A DNA stretch of 64,000 bases from assembly GCF_900156745.1 (NCBI RefSeq), contig NZ_LT707065.1, forward strand, positions 6,150,086-6,214,085, given 5' to 3'. Both the position numbers and the translations under genes were made by a program. The notes beneath the pieces are model-generated. The model did not search any database and had not been told where the DNA came from. It saw only the letters and a list, made by a program, of their open reading frames with translations. The stretch is from Achromobacter sp. MFA1 R4. Its GTDB lineage: Bacteria; Pseudomonadota; Gammaproteobacteria; Burkholderiales; Burkholderiaceae_B. Of the stretch, positions 18,511 through 28,100 are shown piece by piece. How positions within the stretch are numbered: the stretch's first letter is position 1; every line of letters begins with the position of its first letter.

Positions 18511-19039
18511 GGATGCGCTCTGCAAATAGACAATCCGGCTCGAGCCTCGCGCGAGGGTAAAAGGCTACCCTGCCGCGCCGGCTGCTGCGGCATGAGGGAA
18601 TTATGCCCAGCCCCCAAACCTAGTACAAGCACACCTGATATACCAGTACTACAACTACCACGCTGCCGGTCGTTACAGGGCAATAACGGGCGTTGTATCG
18701 ACTTATTACATAACGGGAGCAACGACCCGCCAAATATCCAGCTCGATACAAATTGGTAAACAAAATAGATACAGAACTCTCAAATAGATATAATCGCCTT
18801 TCGCTTTGGAGACGTACTCATCGAAATAATACGTAATAATCCGTATTAATAGAAATAATACATTTTCGATTAAGCGGTGTTCGTGCAAATTCAACGAAGT
18901 TAGTAGATGTTGCGCGACAATCACATCATGGACCGCCGGCTATAACCATCAAGAATTGACAAATCTTGACTCGCCAAAACTGACATTTGCATACAACATG
19001 GCGGCCATTCAATCTCAACTTGACTCGCGAATAATCACT
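18511..19039. promoter_or_regulatory. AT-rich intergenic region between leuC and the adhesin secretion operon
   Basis: These 529 bases have no convincing gene. From about 18620 to 19030 the sequence is markedly AT-rich for this genome, with several ATA/AAT runs (for example around 18760-18870). It must contain the leuC promoter (minus) and the promoter of the type I secretion operon (plus). A candidate for the latter is TTGACT (18966-18971) with GCATAC (18989-18994) at a 17-base spacing. Its base composition would suit silencing by an H-NS-like protein; this is inference. Confidence 0.5.
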
Positions 19040-20545
19040 ATGGCTTCGTTTTTGCTTAAAAGCACGACCTCGGTCCTTGCCCTTGCATTCGTTCCTGCCG
19101 CATTTGCACAGTCCGCCACGCCCGCCGCTACTGAGCCGGCCGGGCAATCGCAAGTGACGTTGAATCAAATCGTCGAGCAGACGCTGCTCAGCAACCCTGA
19201 AATCCAGGCCAAGTACCACGACTTCCAGGCTTCGCTCGAAGGCCAGGCCGTCGCCCGCGCCGCCTACTTTCCGCAGATCAACGCACAGGGCTACGTGGGG
19301 CGCGAGTGGCGCAACAACGTGCCCGGCGTCGGATCGCAAAGCTGGAACCGTCCGGGCTGGACCGTCGAACTGCGCCAACTGATTTTCGACGGCTTCCGCA
19401 CCACGAATGACGTCAAGCAGGCCGGCTTTGACAAGCTGGCGCGCTTCTACGACGTGCTGGCCACCAGCGACACCACCGCCTTCTCCGCCGTGCAGGCCTA
19501 CATCGACCTGCAACGCTACCGCGACATGGAGCTGCTTGCCCGCCAGAATTACTCCCTGCATGAGCAGACCCTCAAGCAGATCGGCGAGCGCACGGAATCC
19601 GGCGTGGGCCGGCGCGTCGACCTGGAACAGGCAGGCGGCCGCCTTTCGCTGGCGCAGACGAACCTGATGACCGAGACGGCCAACCTGCTGGACGTGCAGC
19701 AGCGCTTCCAGCGCGTGACCGGCGCCTTCCCGCCCGAATCGATGCAGCCGCCGCCCGACATCAGCGACAAGCTGCCGAAGAATCCCGGCAACTTCAATGA
19801 ATCGCTGCGCCGCAATCCCAGCTTCCTGTCCAAGCAGGCCGGCCTGCAGGCGGCCCAGGCCGGCGTTCAGTCGTCCAAGGGCGCGTTCTCGCCGAAATTC
19901 GAGTTCGTGGCCAGCACGGGACGCGACCAGAACGACCCCACGCCCGAGAACCGCGACATCCAGAGTTCCAGCGTGCAGGTCGTGATGAGCTACAACCTGT
20001 ACCGCGGCGGCGCGGACTCCGCCCGCGTGCGCCAGACCGCCGCCCAGTCCTACGCCGCCCGCGACATCCGCGACTACACCTGCCGCAACGTACAGCAGGA
20101 CCTGGCCGTGGCCTGGAACAACATCGTCAGCCTGAACCAGAAGCTGCCCTTCCTGCGCGACCACGAAGTGGCCACCACGAAGGTGCGCGACGCCTACGTG
20201 CAGCAGTTCCAGATCGGCCAGCGCTCGCTGCTGGACCTGCTGGACACGGAAAACGAACTGTTCGAATCGCGCCGCGCGCTGACCAATGCCATTTATGATC
20301 TGCGCCTTGCGCAGTACCGCTGGCTGGCGTTGTCCCACACCCTGCTGCCGGCGCTGTCGCTGCAACCCGCGCGCAATGAAATGCCCGAGGAGAACGGCAA
20401 GCTGGAAGTGTCGGACGAAGTGATCAAGCTGTGCAATTCGACCGTTCCGGACGCCGCCCGCCTGCAGCCCGTGCGCGTGCACTACAACGAAGGCACGCTG
20501 CCCCCCACGTTCGTGCCGATGAACGCGCCTGCCGCCAGACCCTGA
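19040..20545 (+). CDS. TolC-family outer-membrane channel of the adhesin type I secretion system (LapE-like)
   Basis: A 501-residue outer-membrane efflux protein. The ATG at 19040 opens directly into a Sec signal peptide (MASFLLKSTTSVLALAFVPAAFA) cleaved before QSATPA. In-frame upstream starts (TTG 18956, ATG 18998) would put 28 or 14 residues ahead of it and seem less likely. The mature part has two TolC repeats, with motifs such as LLSNPEIQAKYHDFQASLEG and the second-half QFQIGQRSLLDLLDTENEL typical of the family. It would form the trimeric pore through which the giant adhesin leaves the cell and in which its N-terminal plug is retained. It heads the secretion operon. Confidence 0.93.
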   Translation: MASFLLKSTTSVLALAFVPAAFAQSATPAATEPAGQSQVTLNQIVEQTLLSNPEIQAKYHDFQASLEGQAVARAAYFPQINAQGYVGREWRNNVPGVGSQSWNRPGWTVELRQLIFDGFRTTNDVKQAGFDKLARFYDVLATSDTTAFSAVQAYIDLQRYRDMELLARQNYSLHEQTLKQIGERTESGVGRRVDLEQAGGRLSLAQTNLMTETANLLDVQQRFQRVTGAFPPESMQPPPDISDKLPKNPGNFNESLRRNPSFLSKQAGLQAAQAGVQSSKGAFSPKFEFVASTGRDQNDPTPENRDIQSSSVQVVMSYNLYRGGADSARVRQTAAQSYAARDIRDYTCRNVQQDLAVAWNNIVSLNQKLPFLRDHEVATTKVRDAYVQQFQIGQRSLLDLLDTENELFESRRALTNAIYDLRLAQYRWLALSHTLLPALSLQPARNEMPEENGKLEVSDEVIKLCNSTVPDAARLQPVRVHYNEGTLPPTFVPMNAPAARP

Positions 20546-20570
20546 TTGGCGCAATGCGCAAGGAGGCCCA

Positions 20571-20783
20571 ATGGCAACCCAGGGCAATGATTTCTCGCAG
20601 TTGGACGCGGACTTTGTCCGCGTCCTGGAAGACTTGATCGACGCGTTGATCGCCAACGGCACCTTGCGCATGACGGATCTGCCCATCCAGGCCCAGCAAA
20701 AGCTCACCCAGCGCAAGCAGCAGCGTGCGCGCCTCTCGGAACATCTGGACCTGTTGGATGACGAAGATGGACAAGTTATCTGA
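20571..20783 (+). CDS. Small 70-residue protein inside the adhesin secretion operon, unknown
   Basis: A short gene between the TolC-like and the ABC-transporter genes. A good AAGGAGG ribosome site (20560-20566) lies five bases before its ATG, and its last 17 bases overlap the start of the transporter gene, which indicates translational coupling. The product is acidic at its C-terminus, largely helical by composition and has no signal peptide or membrane segment, so it should be cytosolic. The segment LDADFVRVLEDLIDALIANGTL looks like an amphipathic helix. I recognise no family. It could be an accessory factor for the transporter or for keeping the adhesin unfolded; this is a guess from position. 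Confidence 0.75.
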   Translation: MATQGNDFSQLDADFVRVLEDLIDALIANGTLRMTDLPIQAQQKLTQRKQQRARLSEHLDLLDDEDGQVI

Positions 20784-22932
20784 ATTGGCAGCCCGGGAAT
20801 GGCGCGCCGACGCGCGCGCCGCGCACGACGATCCCCTGCTGGATTGCCTGGTGGAAATCACCCGCCTGCACGGCGTCGCGGCCACCGCGCAAGCCCTGTC
20901 GGCGGGACTGCCCCTGGAAGAGCACCGCCTGACGCCGGCCCTGCTGCCGCGCGCCGCCGCGCGCGCGCAATTGTCGGCGCGCGTGGTCAAGCGCACGCTG
21001 GAAGACATATCGCAAGATCTGCTGCCCGCCATCCTGTTGCTCAAGGGTGAACGCGCCTGCCTGCTGCTCAAGAAGGAAGACGGCAAGTACGTGGTCAGCC
21101 ACCCCGAGCTGGGGGGCAGCGCCATTGAAATGAGCCCGGCCGAACTGGCCGCGCAGTACACCGGCCTGGTCTGCCTGATTCGCCCGCAATTCCGCTTTGA
21201 CGCCCGGTCGCCGGAAGTCGCCAAGGTGCGCGAACGCCACTGGTTCTGGGCGGCCATCATGGAGAACCGCCGGCTTTACCGCGACGCGCTCGTCGCGGCA
21301 TTGCTGATCAACCTGTTCGCCATGGCGATGCCGCTCTTCACCATGAACGTGTATGACCGCGTGGTGCCGAACAACGCCGTCGAAACGCTGTGGGTGCTGG
21401 CCATCGGCATCACGCTGGTGGTGATCTTCAACATGATCCTGAGCACGGCGCGCTCCCACGTGGTGGACAGCGCCAGCAAGCGCGTGGACGTGCGCCTGTC
21501 CGCGCAGATCATGGAACGCGTGCTGGACCTGCGCCTGGAAGGCCGTCCGGTCTCGGTCGGCTCCTTCGCGGCCAACCTGCGCTCGTTCGAATCCATCCGC
21601 GATTTCATTGCGTCGGCCACCATCACCACGCTGGTCGACCTGCCCTTCATCCTGCTGTTCCTGGGCGCGCTGGCCTGGATTTCTCCCTGGATGATCCTGC
21701 CGCCGCTGGCCGGCATCGTGCTGATCCTGCTGGTGTCGCTGGCAGCGCAGGCGCGCATGGAGGCGTTGACCATGGCCTCGTTCCAGGCGTCGTCGCAGCG
21801 CAATGCCACGCTGGTCGAGGCGTTGACCGGGCTGGAAGCCGTCAAGACGCTCAACGCCCAAAGCGCAATCCAGCGCAACTGGGAGCGCGCCACGGAATTC
21901 ATCGCGCAGACCGGCGGCAAGCTCAAGCTGATCTCGTCGTCCACCGTGGGCTTTGTCCAGGCCGTCCAGCAGCTCGTGTCGATCGCCGTCGTGATCATCG
22001 GCGTGTACCTGGCGCAGGAATCTGCCCTGTCCATGGGCGGCATCATCGCCGCGTCCATGATCGCCGGCCGCTGCCTGGCGCCGCTGGGCCAGGTTGCGGG
22101 GCTGCTCATGCAGTACCAGAACGCGCGCACGTCGCTGGGCTCGATCGACAACTACATGAAATTGCCGGTCGAACGCCCGGCCGAGGCCGAATTCCTGCAC
22201 CGTCCCGTGTTTCACGGCGGCCTGGAGTTCCGCGACGTGACCTTCGTCTATCCCGGCAGCACCCAGCCCGTGCTCAAGAAGGTGTCGTTCAAGCTCAAGC
22301 CCGGTGAAAAGGTCGGCATCATCGGCCGCATCGGCTCGGGCAAGACGACGCTGGAAAAGCTGGCGCTGGCCCTGTATCAGCCCACGGAAGGGGCCGTGCT
22401 GCTGGACGGCGTGGACGTGCGCCAGATCGATCCGGCCGACGTGCGCCGGGCCATCGGCCACGTGCCCCAGGATCCCCTGCTCTTCTACGGCAGCCTCAAG
22501 CACAACCTGGCGATGGGCGCGCCCTACGCCGACGACGCCAGCATCCTGGCCGCCGCCAACATGGCCGGCGTGACCGAATTCGCCAACCTGCATCCCAATG
22601 GCTTTGACATGATCATCGGCGAGCGCGGCGAATCGCTGTCCGGGGGTCAACGCCAGTCGGTGGCGGTGGCGCGCGCGCTGATCAACGATCCGCCGATCCT
22701 GCTGCTCGACGAGCCCAGCAGCAACATGGACCACCAGAGCGAGGCCCAGTTGCGCAAGCGCCTGGGGCAAGCCAGCGCCACCAAGACGATCCTGCTGGTC
22801 ACGCACCGCACCGCGCTGCTCGAACTGGTGGACCGGCTCATCGTGATCGACAACGGCCATATCGTGGCTGACGGTCCGAAGGAACAGGTGGTCGAGGCCC
22901 TGCGTCAGGGACGCGTCGGACGCGGGAGCTGA
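20767..22932 (+). CDS. Type I secretion ABC transporter (LapB-like) with peptidase-dead C39-like domain
   Basis: A 721-residue inner-membrane exporter. Residues 1-145 form a C39-like domain without the catalytic Cys, as in HlyB/LapB-type transporters that do not cleave their substrate. About six membrane helices follow (residues ~165-430). The ATPase then has Walker A GRIGSGKTT (about 520), Q-loop GHVPQDPLLFYGS, signature LSGGQRQS (about 624) and Walker B ILLLDEPSSNMD (about 644). With the HlyD-type adaptor and the TolC-like pore it exports the giant adhesin. The start at 20767 overlaps the small upstream gene by 17 bases; a longer in-frame start was rejected. Confidence 0.95.
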   Translation: MDKLSELAAREWRADARAAHDDPLLDCLVEITRLHGVAATAQALSAGLPLEEHRLTPALLPRAAARAQLSARVVKRTLEDISQDLLPAILLLKGERACLLLKKEDGKYVVSHPELGGSAIEMSPAELAAQYTGLVCLIRPQFRFDARSPEVAKVRERHWFWAAIMENRRLYRDALVAALLINLFAMAMPLFTMNVYDRVVPNNAVETLWVLAIGITLVVIFNMILSTARSHVVDSASKRVDVRLSAQIMERVLDLRLEGRPVSVGSFAANLRSFESIRDFIASATITTLVDLPFILLFLGALAWISPWMILPPLAGIVLILLVSLAAQARMEALTMASFQASSQRNATLVEALTGLEAVKTLNAQSAIQRNWERATEFIAQTGGKLKLISSSTVGFVQAVQQLVSIAVVIIGVYLAQESALSMGGIIAASMIAGRCLAPLGQVAGLLMQYQNARTSLGSIDNYMKLPVERPAEAEFLHRPVFHGGLEFRDVTFVYPGSTQPVLKKVSFKLKPGEKVGIIGRIGSGKTTLEKLALALYQPTEGAVLLDGVDVRQIDPADVRRAIGHVPQDPLLFYGSLKHNLAMGAPYADDASILAAANMAGVTEFANLHPNGFDMIIGERGESLSGGQRQSVAVARALINDPPILLLDEPSSNMDHQSEAQLRKRLGQASATKTILLVTHRTALLELVDRLIVIDNGHIVADGPKEQVVEALRQGRVGRGS

Positions 22933-22939
22933 AAACACC

Positions 22940-24361
22940 ATGCTGAACAATCCTGGAGCCCCCAAGCACGGTTTCTTTGGCAGCCTGCTGCGCGCACCGC
23001 GAGACATCTTCGTGTTCTTCTTCAACCGCCTCCTGGACGGCGCGGAGAAAGGCAAACCCGCGAAGCGGTCCGACTACATCGGCAATGCCGAATGGATCAT
23101 CCACGAGTCGCGGGCCCGCGGTTCGCGCATCCTGCTCTGGACGTCGCTGCTCGCCACGATCGGGCTGCTCGTCTGGGCGGCGCTGGGCAGCATCGACGAA
23201 GTGGTCCGCGGCGAAGGCAAGGTCGTGCCGTCCCGACAGGTGCAGATCATCCAGAGCCTGGACGGCGGCATCGTGGAGGAAATCCTGGTGCGCCCCGGCC
23301 AGGAGGTCGAGGCGGGGGAAGTCCTGCTGAGAATCGACTCCACCCGGTTTGCCTCGTCGCTGGGCGAAAACAACGCGGAATACCTGTCGCTGCTGGCCAA
23401 GGCGGCCCGCCTGAAGGCGCTGGCCACGGGCGACCCCTTTGTCGCGCCCGAGGAAGTGCTCAAGCAGGCGCCCGGACTGGCGGAGATGGAACGCAACGCC
23501 TGGCAGGCGCGCAACACGGAACTCAACGCGACCGTCAACGTCGCCCGTGAACAACTCAAGCAGCGCCAGGAAGACCTGCGCGAAACCATCGCCAAGCGAG
23601 ACCAGGCGTCGGCAAGCTGCGGACTGACCTCGCGCGAACTGCAGGTGACGCGGCCCCTGCTCAAGAGCGGCGCAGTGTCCGAAGTCGACCTGCTGCGCCT
23701 GCAGCGCGACGTGGCCCGGTATTGCGGCGAACAGAAAGGCGCCGAGGCGCAGATCGACCGCTTCCAGGCGTCGATCAAGGAAGCCGAAAGCAAGATCCAG
23801 GAAACCGAGCTGAACATCCGCAACCAGGCCCGCAGCGAACTGTCCGAAACCAACACCAAGCTCGCCACGCTGCGCGAGGGCAAGGCGGCGCTGGTGGACC
23901 GCGTCAAACTGGCCGAAGTGCGCGCCCCGGTGCGCGGCACCATCAAGACCTTGTTCAACAACACGGTCGGCGGCGTGGTGCAGCCCGGCAAGGACATCAT
24001 CGAGATCGTTCCCAAGGACGACACCCTGCTGCTCGAAGTGCGCATCCAGCCGCGCGACATCGGCTTCCTGCATGCGGACCAGGAGGCGGAGGTGAAATTC
24101 ACCGCCTACGATTTCGCCATCTACGGCGGCCTGAAAGGCCGGGTGGAACAGATCGGCGCGGACACCGTGACCGATGAGAAAGGCAATTCCTACTACGTCG
24201 TGCGGGTGCGCACGGACCGCAGCACGGTAGGCGACAAGCTGTTGCCCATCATCCCCGGGATGGTGGCGGAGGTTCATATCCTGACAGGCAAGCGCACGGT
24301 GCTCCAGTACCTGCTCAAGCCCATTCTGCGGGCCAAGGCGAACGCCTTTACCGAACGTTAA
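22940..24361 (+). CDS. Type I secretion membrane-fusion protein, HlyD family (LapC-like)
   Basis: A 473-residue periplasmic adaptor. A cytosolic N-terminal stretch of about 65 residues precedes one membrane helix (ILLWTSLLATIGLLVWAAL). Then come the lipoyl halves (GEGKVVPSRQVQIIQSLDGG and VRAPVRGTIKTLFNNTVGGV), a long coiled-coil hairpin between them (about residues 170-330) and a beta-barrel domain containing the family end motif GMVAEVHILTGKRTVLQYLLKPI. It bridges the ABC transporter and the TolC-like channel. It begins seven bases after the transporter stop. Confidence 0.95.
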   Translation: MLNNPGAPKHGFFGSLLRAPRDIFVFFFNRLLDGAEKGKPAKRSDYIGNAEWIIHESRARGSRILLWTSLLATIGLLVWAALGSIDEVVRGEGKVVPSRQVQIIQSLDGGIVEEILVRPGQEVEAGEVLLRIDSTRFASSLGENNAEYLSLLAKAARLKALATGDPFVAPEEVLKQAPGLAEMERNAWQARNTELNATVNVAREQLKQRQEDLRETIAKRDQASASCGLTSRELQVTRPLLKSGAVSEVDLLRLQRDVARYCGEQKGAEAQIDRFQASIKEAESKIQETELNIRNQARSELSETNTKLATLREGKAALVDRVKLAEVRAPVRGTIKTLFNNTVGGVVQPGKDIIEIVPKDDTLLLEVRIQPRDIGFLHADQEAEVKFTAYDFAIYGGLKGRVEQIGADTVTDEKGNSYYVVRVRTDRSTVGDKLLPIIPGMVAEVHILTGKRTVLQYLLKPILRAKANAFTER

Positions 24362-24380
24362 TGGAGAGCTTCAAGGCCTT

Positions 24381-25037
24381 ATGAAACCCACTCCCGTCCT
24401 GTTGATTACGCACGACGATCTGCTGTGGCAGCACTGGCGCGCCCTGGACCCGGCGCGCTGGATGGCCGCCCGCGGGCGAGGCCTGGCCGATCTGCAACGC
24501 TGGCGAGAGCAAGGCCGCGCGTTGGCGGTGCTGGACGCCGACGTGCCCAAGCTGCCCTCCTGGCACGATCCTTCGTGGACGCCCGCGCTGGCCGGCCTGC
24601 AGGTCGTGGTCGCCAGCGCCAGCCCCAACGACGAACAAGGCACGCAGGCGCTGGGCGCCGGCGCCCACGGCTACTGCCACAGCTACGCGCAGCCCGCGGC
24701 GCTGGCGCAGGCCCTGGAGGTCGTCGCCTCGGGCGGCATCTGGATGGGCCGGTCCCTGGTGTCCCGGCTGCTCAAGCTGGTCACCGAGCGTGCGCAGGAC
24801 GCGTATGCCTGGGACGCAGGCCGGCTGACCGAGCGCGAAATCACCGTCGCGCGCTACGCCGCCAGCGGCCAGGCCAATGCGCAGATCGCCGAAGCGCTGG
24901 GCATCACCGAGCGCACCGTCAAGGCGCACCTGTCGGCGGTTTTCGACAAGCTCGGCGTCACCGACCGGCTGCAGCTCGCCCTGCTGGTGCACGGCATTTC
25001 CACGCCCGCCGAAGCGCGCACCAAAATCACTGCATAA
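24381..25037 (+). CDS. LuxR-type transcriptional regulator with degenerate receiver
   Basis: A 218-residue protein. Residues 1-120 resemble a response-regulator receiver with Asp residues near the expected site (VLDADVP, about 52-54), but the conserved Lys near the end of the domain is missing (GYCHSYAQPAALAQALE), so phosphorylation switching is doubtful. Residues ~150-210 are a clear LuxR helix-turn-helix (LTEREITVARYAASG, then ITERTVKAHLSAVFDKLG). It lies 19 bases after the adaptor gene and 84 bases before the adhesin gene, so it probably controls the adhesin operon. No histidine kinase is adjacent. Confidence 0.9.
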   Translation: MKPTPVLLITHDDLLWQHWRALDPARWMAARGRGLADLQRWREQGRALAVLDADVPKLPSWHDPSWTPALAGLQVVVASASPNDEQGTQALGAGAHGYCHSYAQPAALAQALEVVASGGIWMGRSLVSRLLKLVTERAQDAYAWDAGRLTEREITVARYAASGQANAQIAEALGITERTVKAHLSAVFDKLGVTDRLQLALLVHGISTPAEARTKITA

Positions 25038-25121
25038 AACTGTCCTCGAGGACAATATCCGCCGTCGCCGGCGCCTCGTAGTATCTGGCCATCTTGGATA
25101 ACTCCCTGAAACGGAACCCAC

Positions 25122-28100
25122 ATGGCCAACTCCTCTCCCGCAGTCGTCAACGAAATCTCCGGTCGCGCCTGGATTCGCAATAGCGACGGCTCTCTGACCG
25201 AACTGCATCAAGGCAGCAAGGTCCCCGCCGGCAGCGACATCGTCACGGCGTCGGGCGGCACGGTTTCGCTTCAGGTTGAAAACGGCATGCCCATCGTCAT
25301 CGGCGAGGGCCGTGAAGTGGCGCTGAACAGCGACATGACCGGCCCCCTGGCCGATCCGACGGAAGCCGCGGTCGCGCCGCCTTCGGGCACGGATTCCGAC
25401 CGCCTGCTGGCCGCCCTGCAAGCGGGCCGCGACCCGTTTGAAGTCCTGGATCCGACGGCCGCCGTCGTGGCCGGCGGCGGTGAAGCCGGCGGCAGCAGCT
25501 TTGTGCGCCTGGCGCGCATCCTGGAAACCACCAGCCCGCTGGACCTGGCTTATCCGAACCCGGCGCGCGCCGATGACACGCTGCCCCGCGTGTCGGGCGC
25601 CGCGGCGACCGACGACGACGGCGATGCCGCCGCCGTGCAAACGCCGGGCAACACCCCTCCCGTCGCGCAGAACGACACCGTCGCCACCCGCCAGGACAAT
25701 TCGATCAGCGGCAACCTTCTTGCCAACGACGCGGACGCCGATGGCGACGCGCTGACGCTGGTTTCCGTCAATGGCCGCGCGATGACCAGCGCGGGAATTA
25801 CCGTTCCTGGTTCAAACGGCGGGACTTTCACGGTGTTCCCCGACGGATCGTATGTCTTTAACCCCAATGGCGAATACAAGGCGCTGGGAGAAGGCGAGAC
25901 GGTCGTTTCCACCATTTCTTACACGATTACCGATCCGTCGGGCGCCACGTCGACGGCGACGGTCGCCGTCACCGTCACTGGCGAACTCGACGTGCCGACG
26001 ATTGCCGTTTCGGATGCCGGCACCGTGAACGAAGGCGGTTCTGCCACGTTCAACATCAGCTTGGGCAATACGATCGATCTGGATCGTGAAACCACCGTCA
26101 CGCTCAAAATCGGTGGCCAGGTCGAGGCTCAGGACGTCGGTTTGCCTGTCGTCACCATCGGTGGCGTCGCCGTCGCTGTGACGGCCAACGCTGATGGCAC
26201 GTACAGCTTCCAACTTCCCGCCGGCGTCACGAACGGCATCGTGGTGACGTTGCCCACCACCGACGACAGCACCTTCGAAGGTCGCGAAACGCTGACGCTG
26301 GAAGCCACGCTCAGCGGCCAGGCCGCCAACGGCGCTCAATTGCCGTCCGGCATTTCCGACACGGGCAGCGCCACGATTGTCGATACGGAAAGCACCGATC
26401 CGTCCAACCCGAACCCGGGCGCGGACGTGCCCGCCCTGAGCGTCTCCGACGCCGGGGATGTCAACGAGGGCAGCAACGCCGTCTTCAATGTCGCGCTGTC
26501 CAAGCCGGTCGACGCCGACACGACCCTGACCTTCACGCTGGGCGGCCAGATCGAAGCGGGCGACGTGGGTACACCCACCGTCATGATCGGCGGCACCCCT
26601 GCCGTCGTTACCGCCAATGCGGACGGCTCGTACAGCGTCACCGTGCCCGCCGGCACCACGGGCGGCATCGTCGTCACGGTCCCGACGACCGATGACACGG
26701 TGTTCGAAGGCCGCGAGCAGCTCACGTTGGAAGCTACGCTGACAGGCAATTCCGCCAGCGGCATTGCGCTGCCGGGCAACATCACCGACAGCGGCAGCGC
26801 CACGATTGTCGATACCGAAAGCACTGACCCGTCCAACCCGAACCCGGGCGCGGACGTGCCCGCCCTGACCGTCTCCGACGCAGGCGATGTCAACGAAGGC
26901 AGCGACGCGGTCTTCAACGTCGCGCTGACTAAGTCCGTCGACGCCGACACGACGCTGACCTTCACGCTGGGCGGTCAGATCAAATCGGACGATGTGGGTA
27001 CGCCCACTGTCATGATTGGCGGCACGCCTGCCGTCGTTACCGCCAACGCGGACGGCTCGTACAGCGTCACCGTGCCCGCCGGCACCACGGGCGGCATCGT
27101 CGTGACGGTCCCGACGACCGATGACACGGTGTTCGAAGGCCGTGAGCAACTGACGTTGGAAGCTACGCTGACGGGCAATTCCGCCAGCGGCGTTGCCTTG
27201 CCGGGCCATATCACCGACAGCGGCAGCGCCACGATTGTCGATACCGAGAGCACCGACCCGTCCAACCCGAACCCGGGCGCGGATGTGCCCGTCCTCACCG
27301 TCTCGGACGCGGGCGATGTCAATGAGGGCAACGAAGCAGTGTTCAATGTGGCGCTGACCAAGCCGGTCGACGCCGACACCACCCTGACCTTCAAGCTGGG
27401 CGGCCAGATCGAAGCAGGCGACGTGGGCACGCCCACCGTCATGATCGGCGGCACGCCTGCCACGGTCACGGCCAATCCGGATGGCACGTACAGCGTCACC
27501 GTGCCTGCCGGCACCACGGGCGGCATCGTCGTCACGGTCCCGACGACTGACGACACGGTGTTCGAAGGCCGTGAGAACCTGACCCTCGAAGCCACGCTGA
27601 CCGGCAATTCCGCCAGCGGGACTGCCCTCCCGAGCAACATCACCGACAGCGGCAGCGCCACGATTGTCGATACGGAAAGCACTGACCCGTCCAACCCGAA
27701 CCCGGGCGCCGACGTGCCGGCCCTGACGGTCTCGGACGCGGGCGATGTCAACGAAGGCAGCGATGCTGTCTTCAACGTCGCGCTGACCAAGCCGGTCGAT
27801 GCCGACACCACGCTCACCTTCACGCTGGGCGGCCAGATCGAAACGGGCGATGTGGGTACGCCCACCGTCATGATCGGCGGTAAGCCCGCTACGGTCACCG
27901 CCAATCCGGATGGAACCTACAGTGTCACCGTGCCGGCCGGCACCACGGGCGGCATCGTCGTCACGGTCCCGACCACCGACGACACGGTGTTCGAGGGCCG
28001 TGAGCAGCTGACGTTGGAAGCTACGCTGACCGGCAATTCCGCCAGCGGCGTCGCCTTGCCGGGCAACATTAGCGATAGCGGCAGCGCCACGATTGTCGAT

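Noticed and set aside
18511..18620. A leucine leader peptide attenuator upstream of leuC
   Set aside because: I found no short frame rich in Leu codons next to a terminator hairpin.
20776..23055. A 759-codon minus-strand frame over the ABC transporter
   Set aside because: Antisense to an unmistakable transporter; composition is typical of GC-rich shadow frames.
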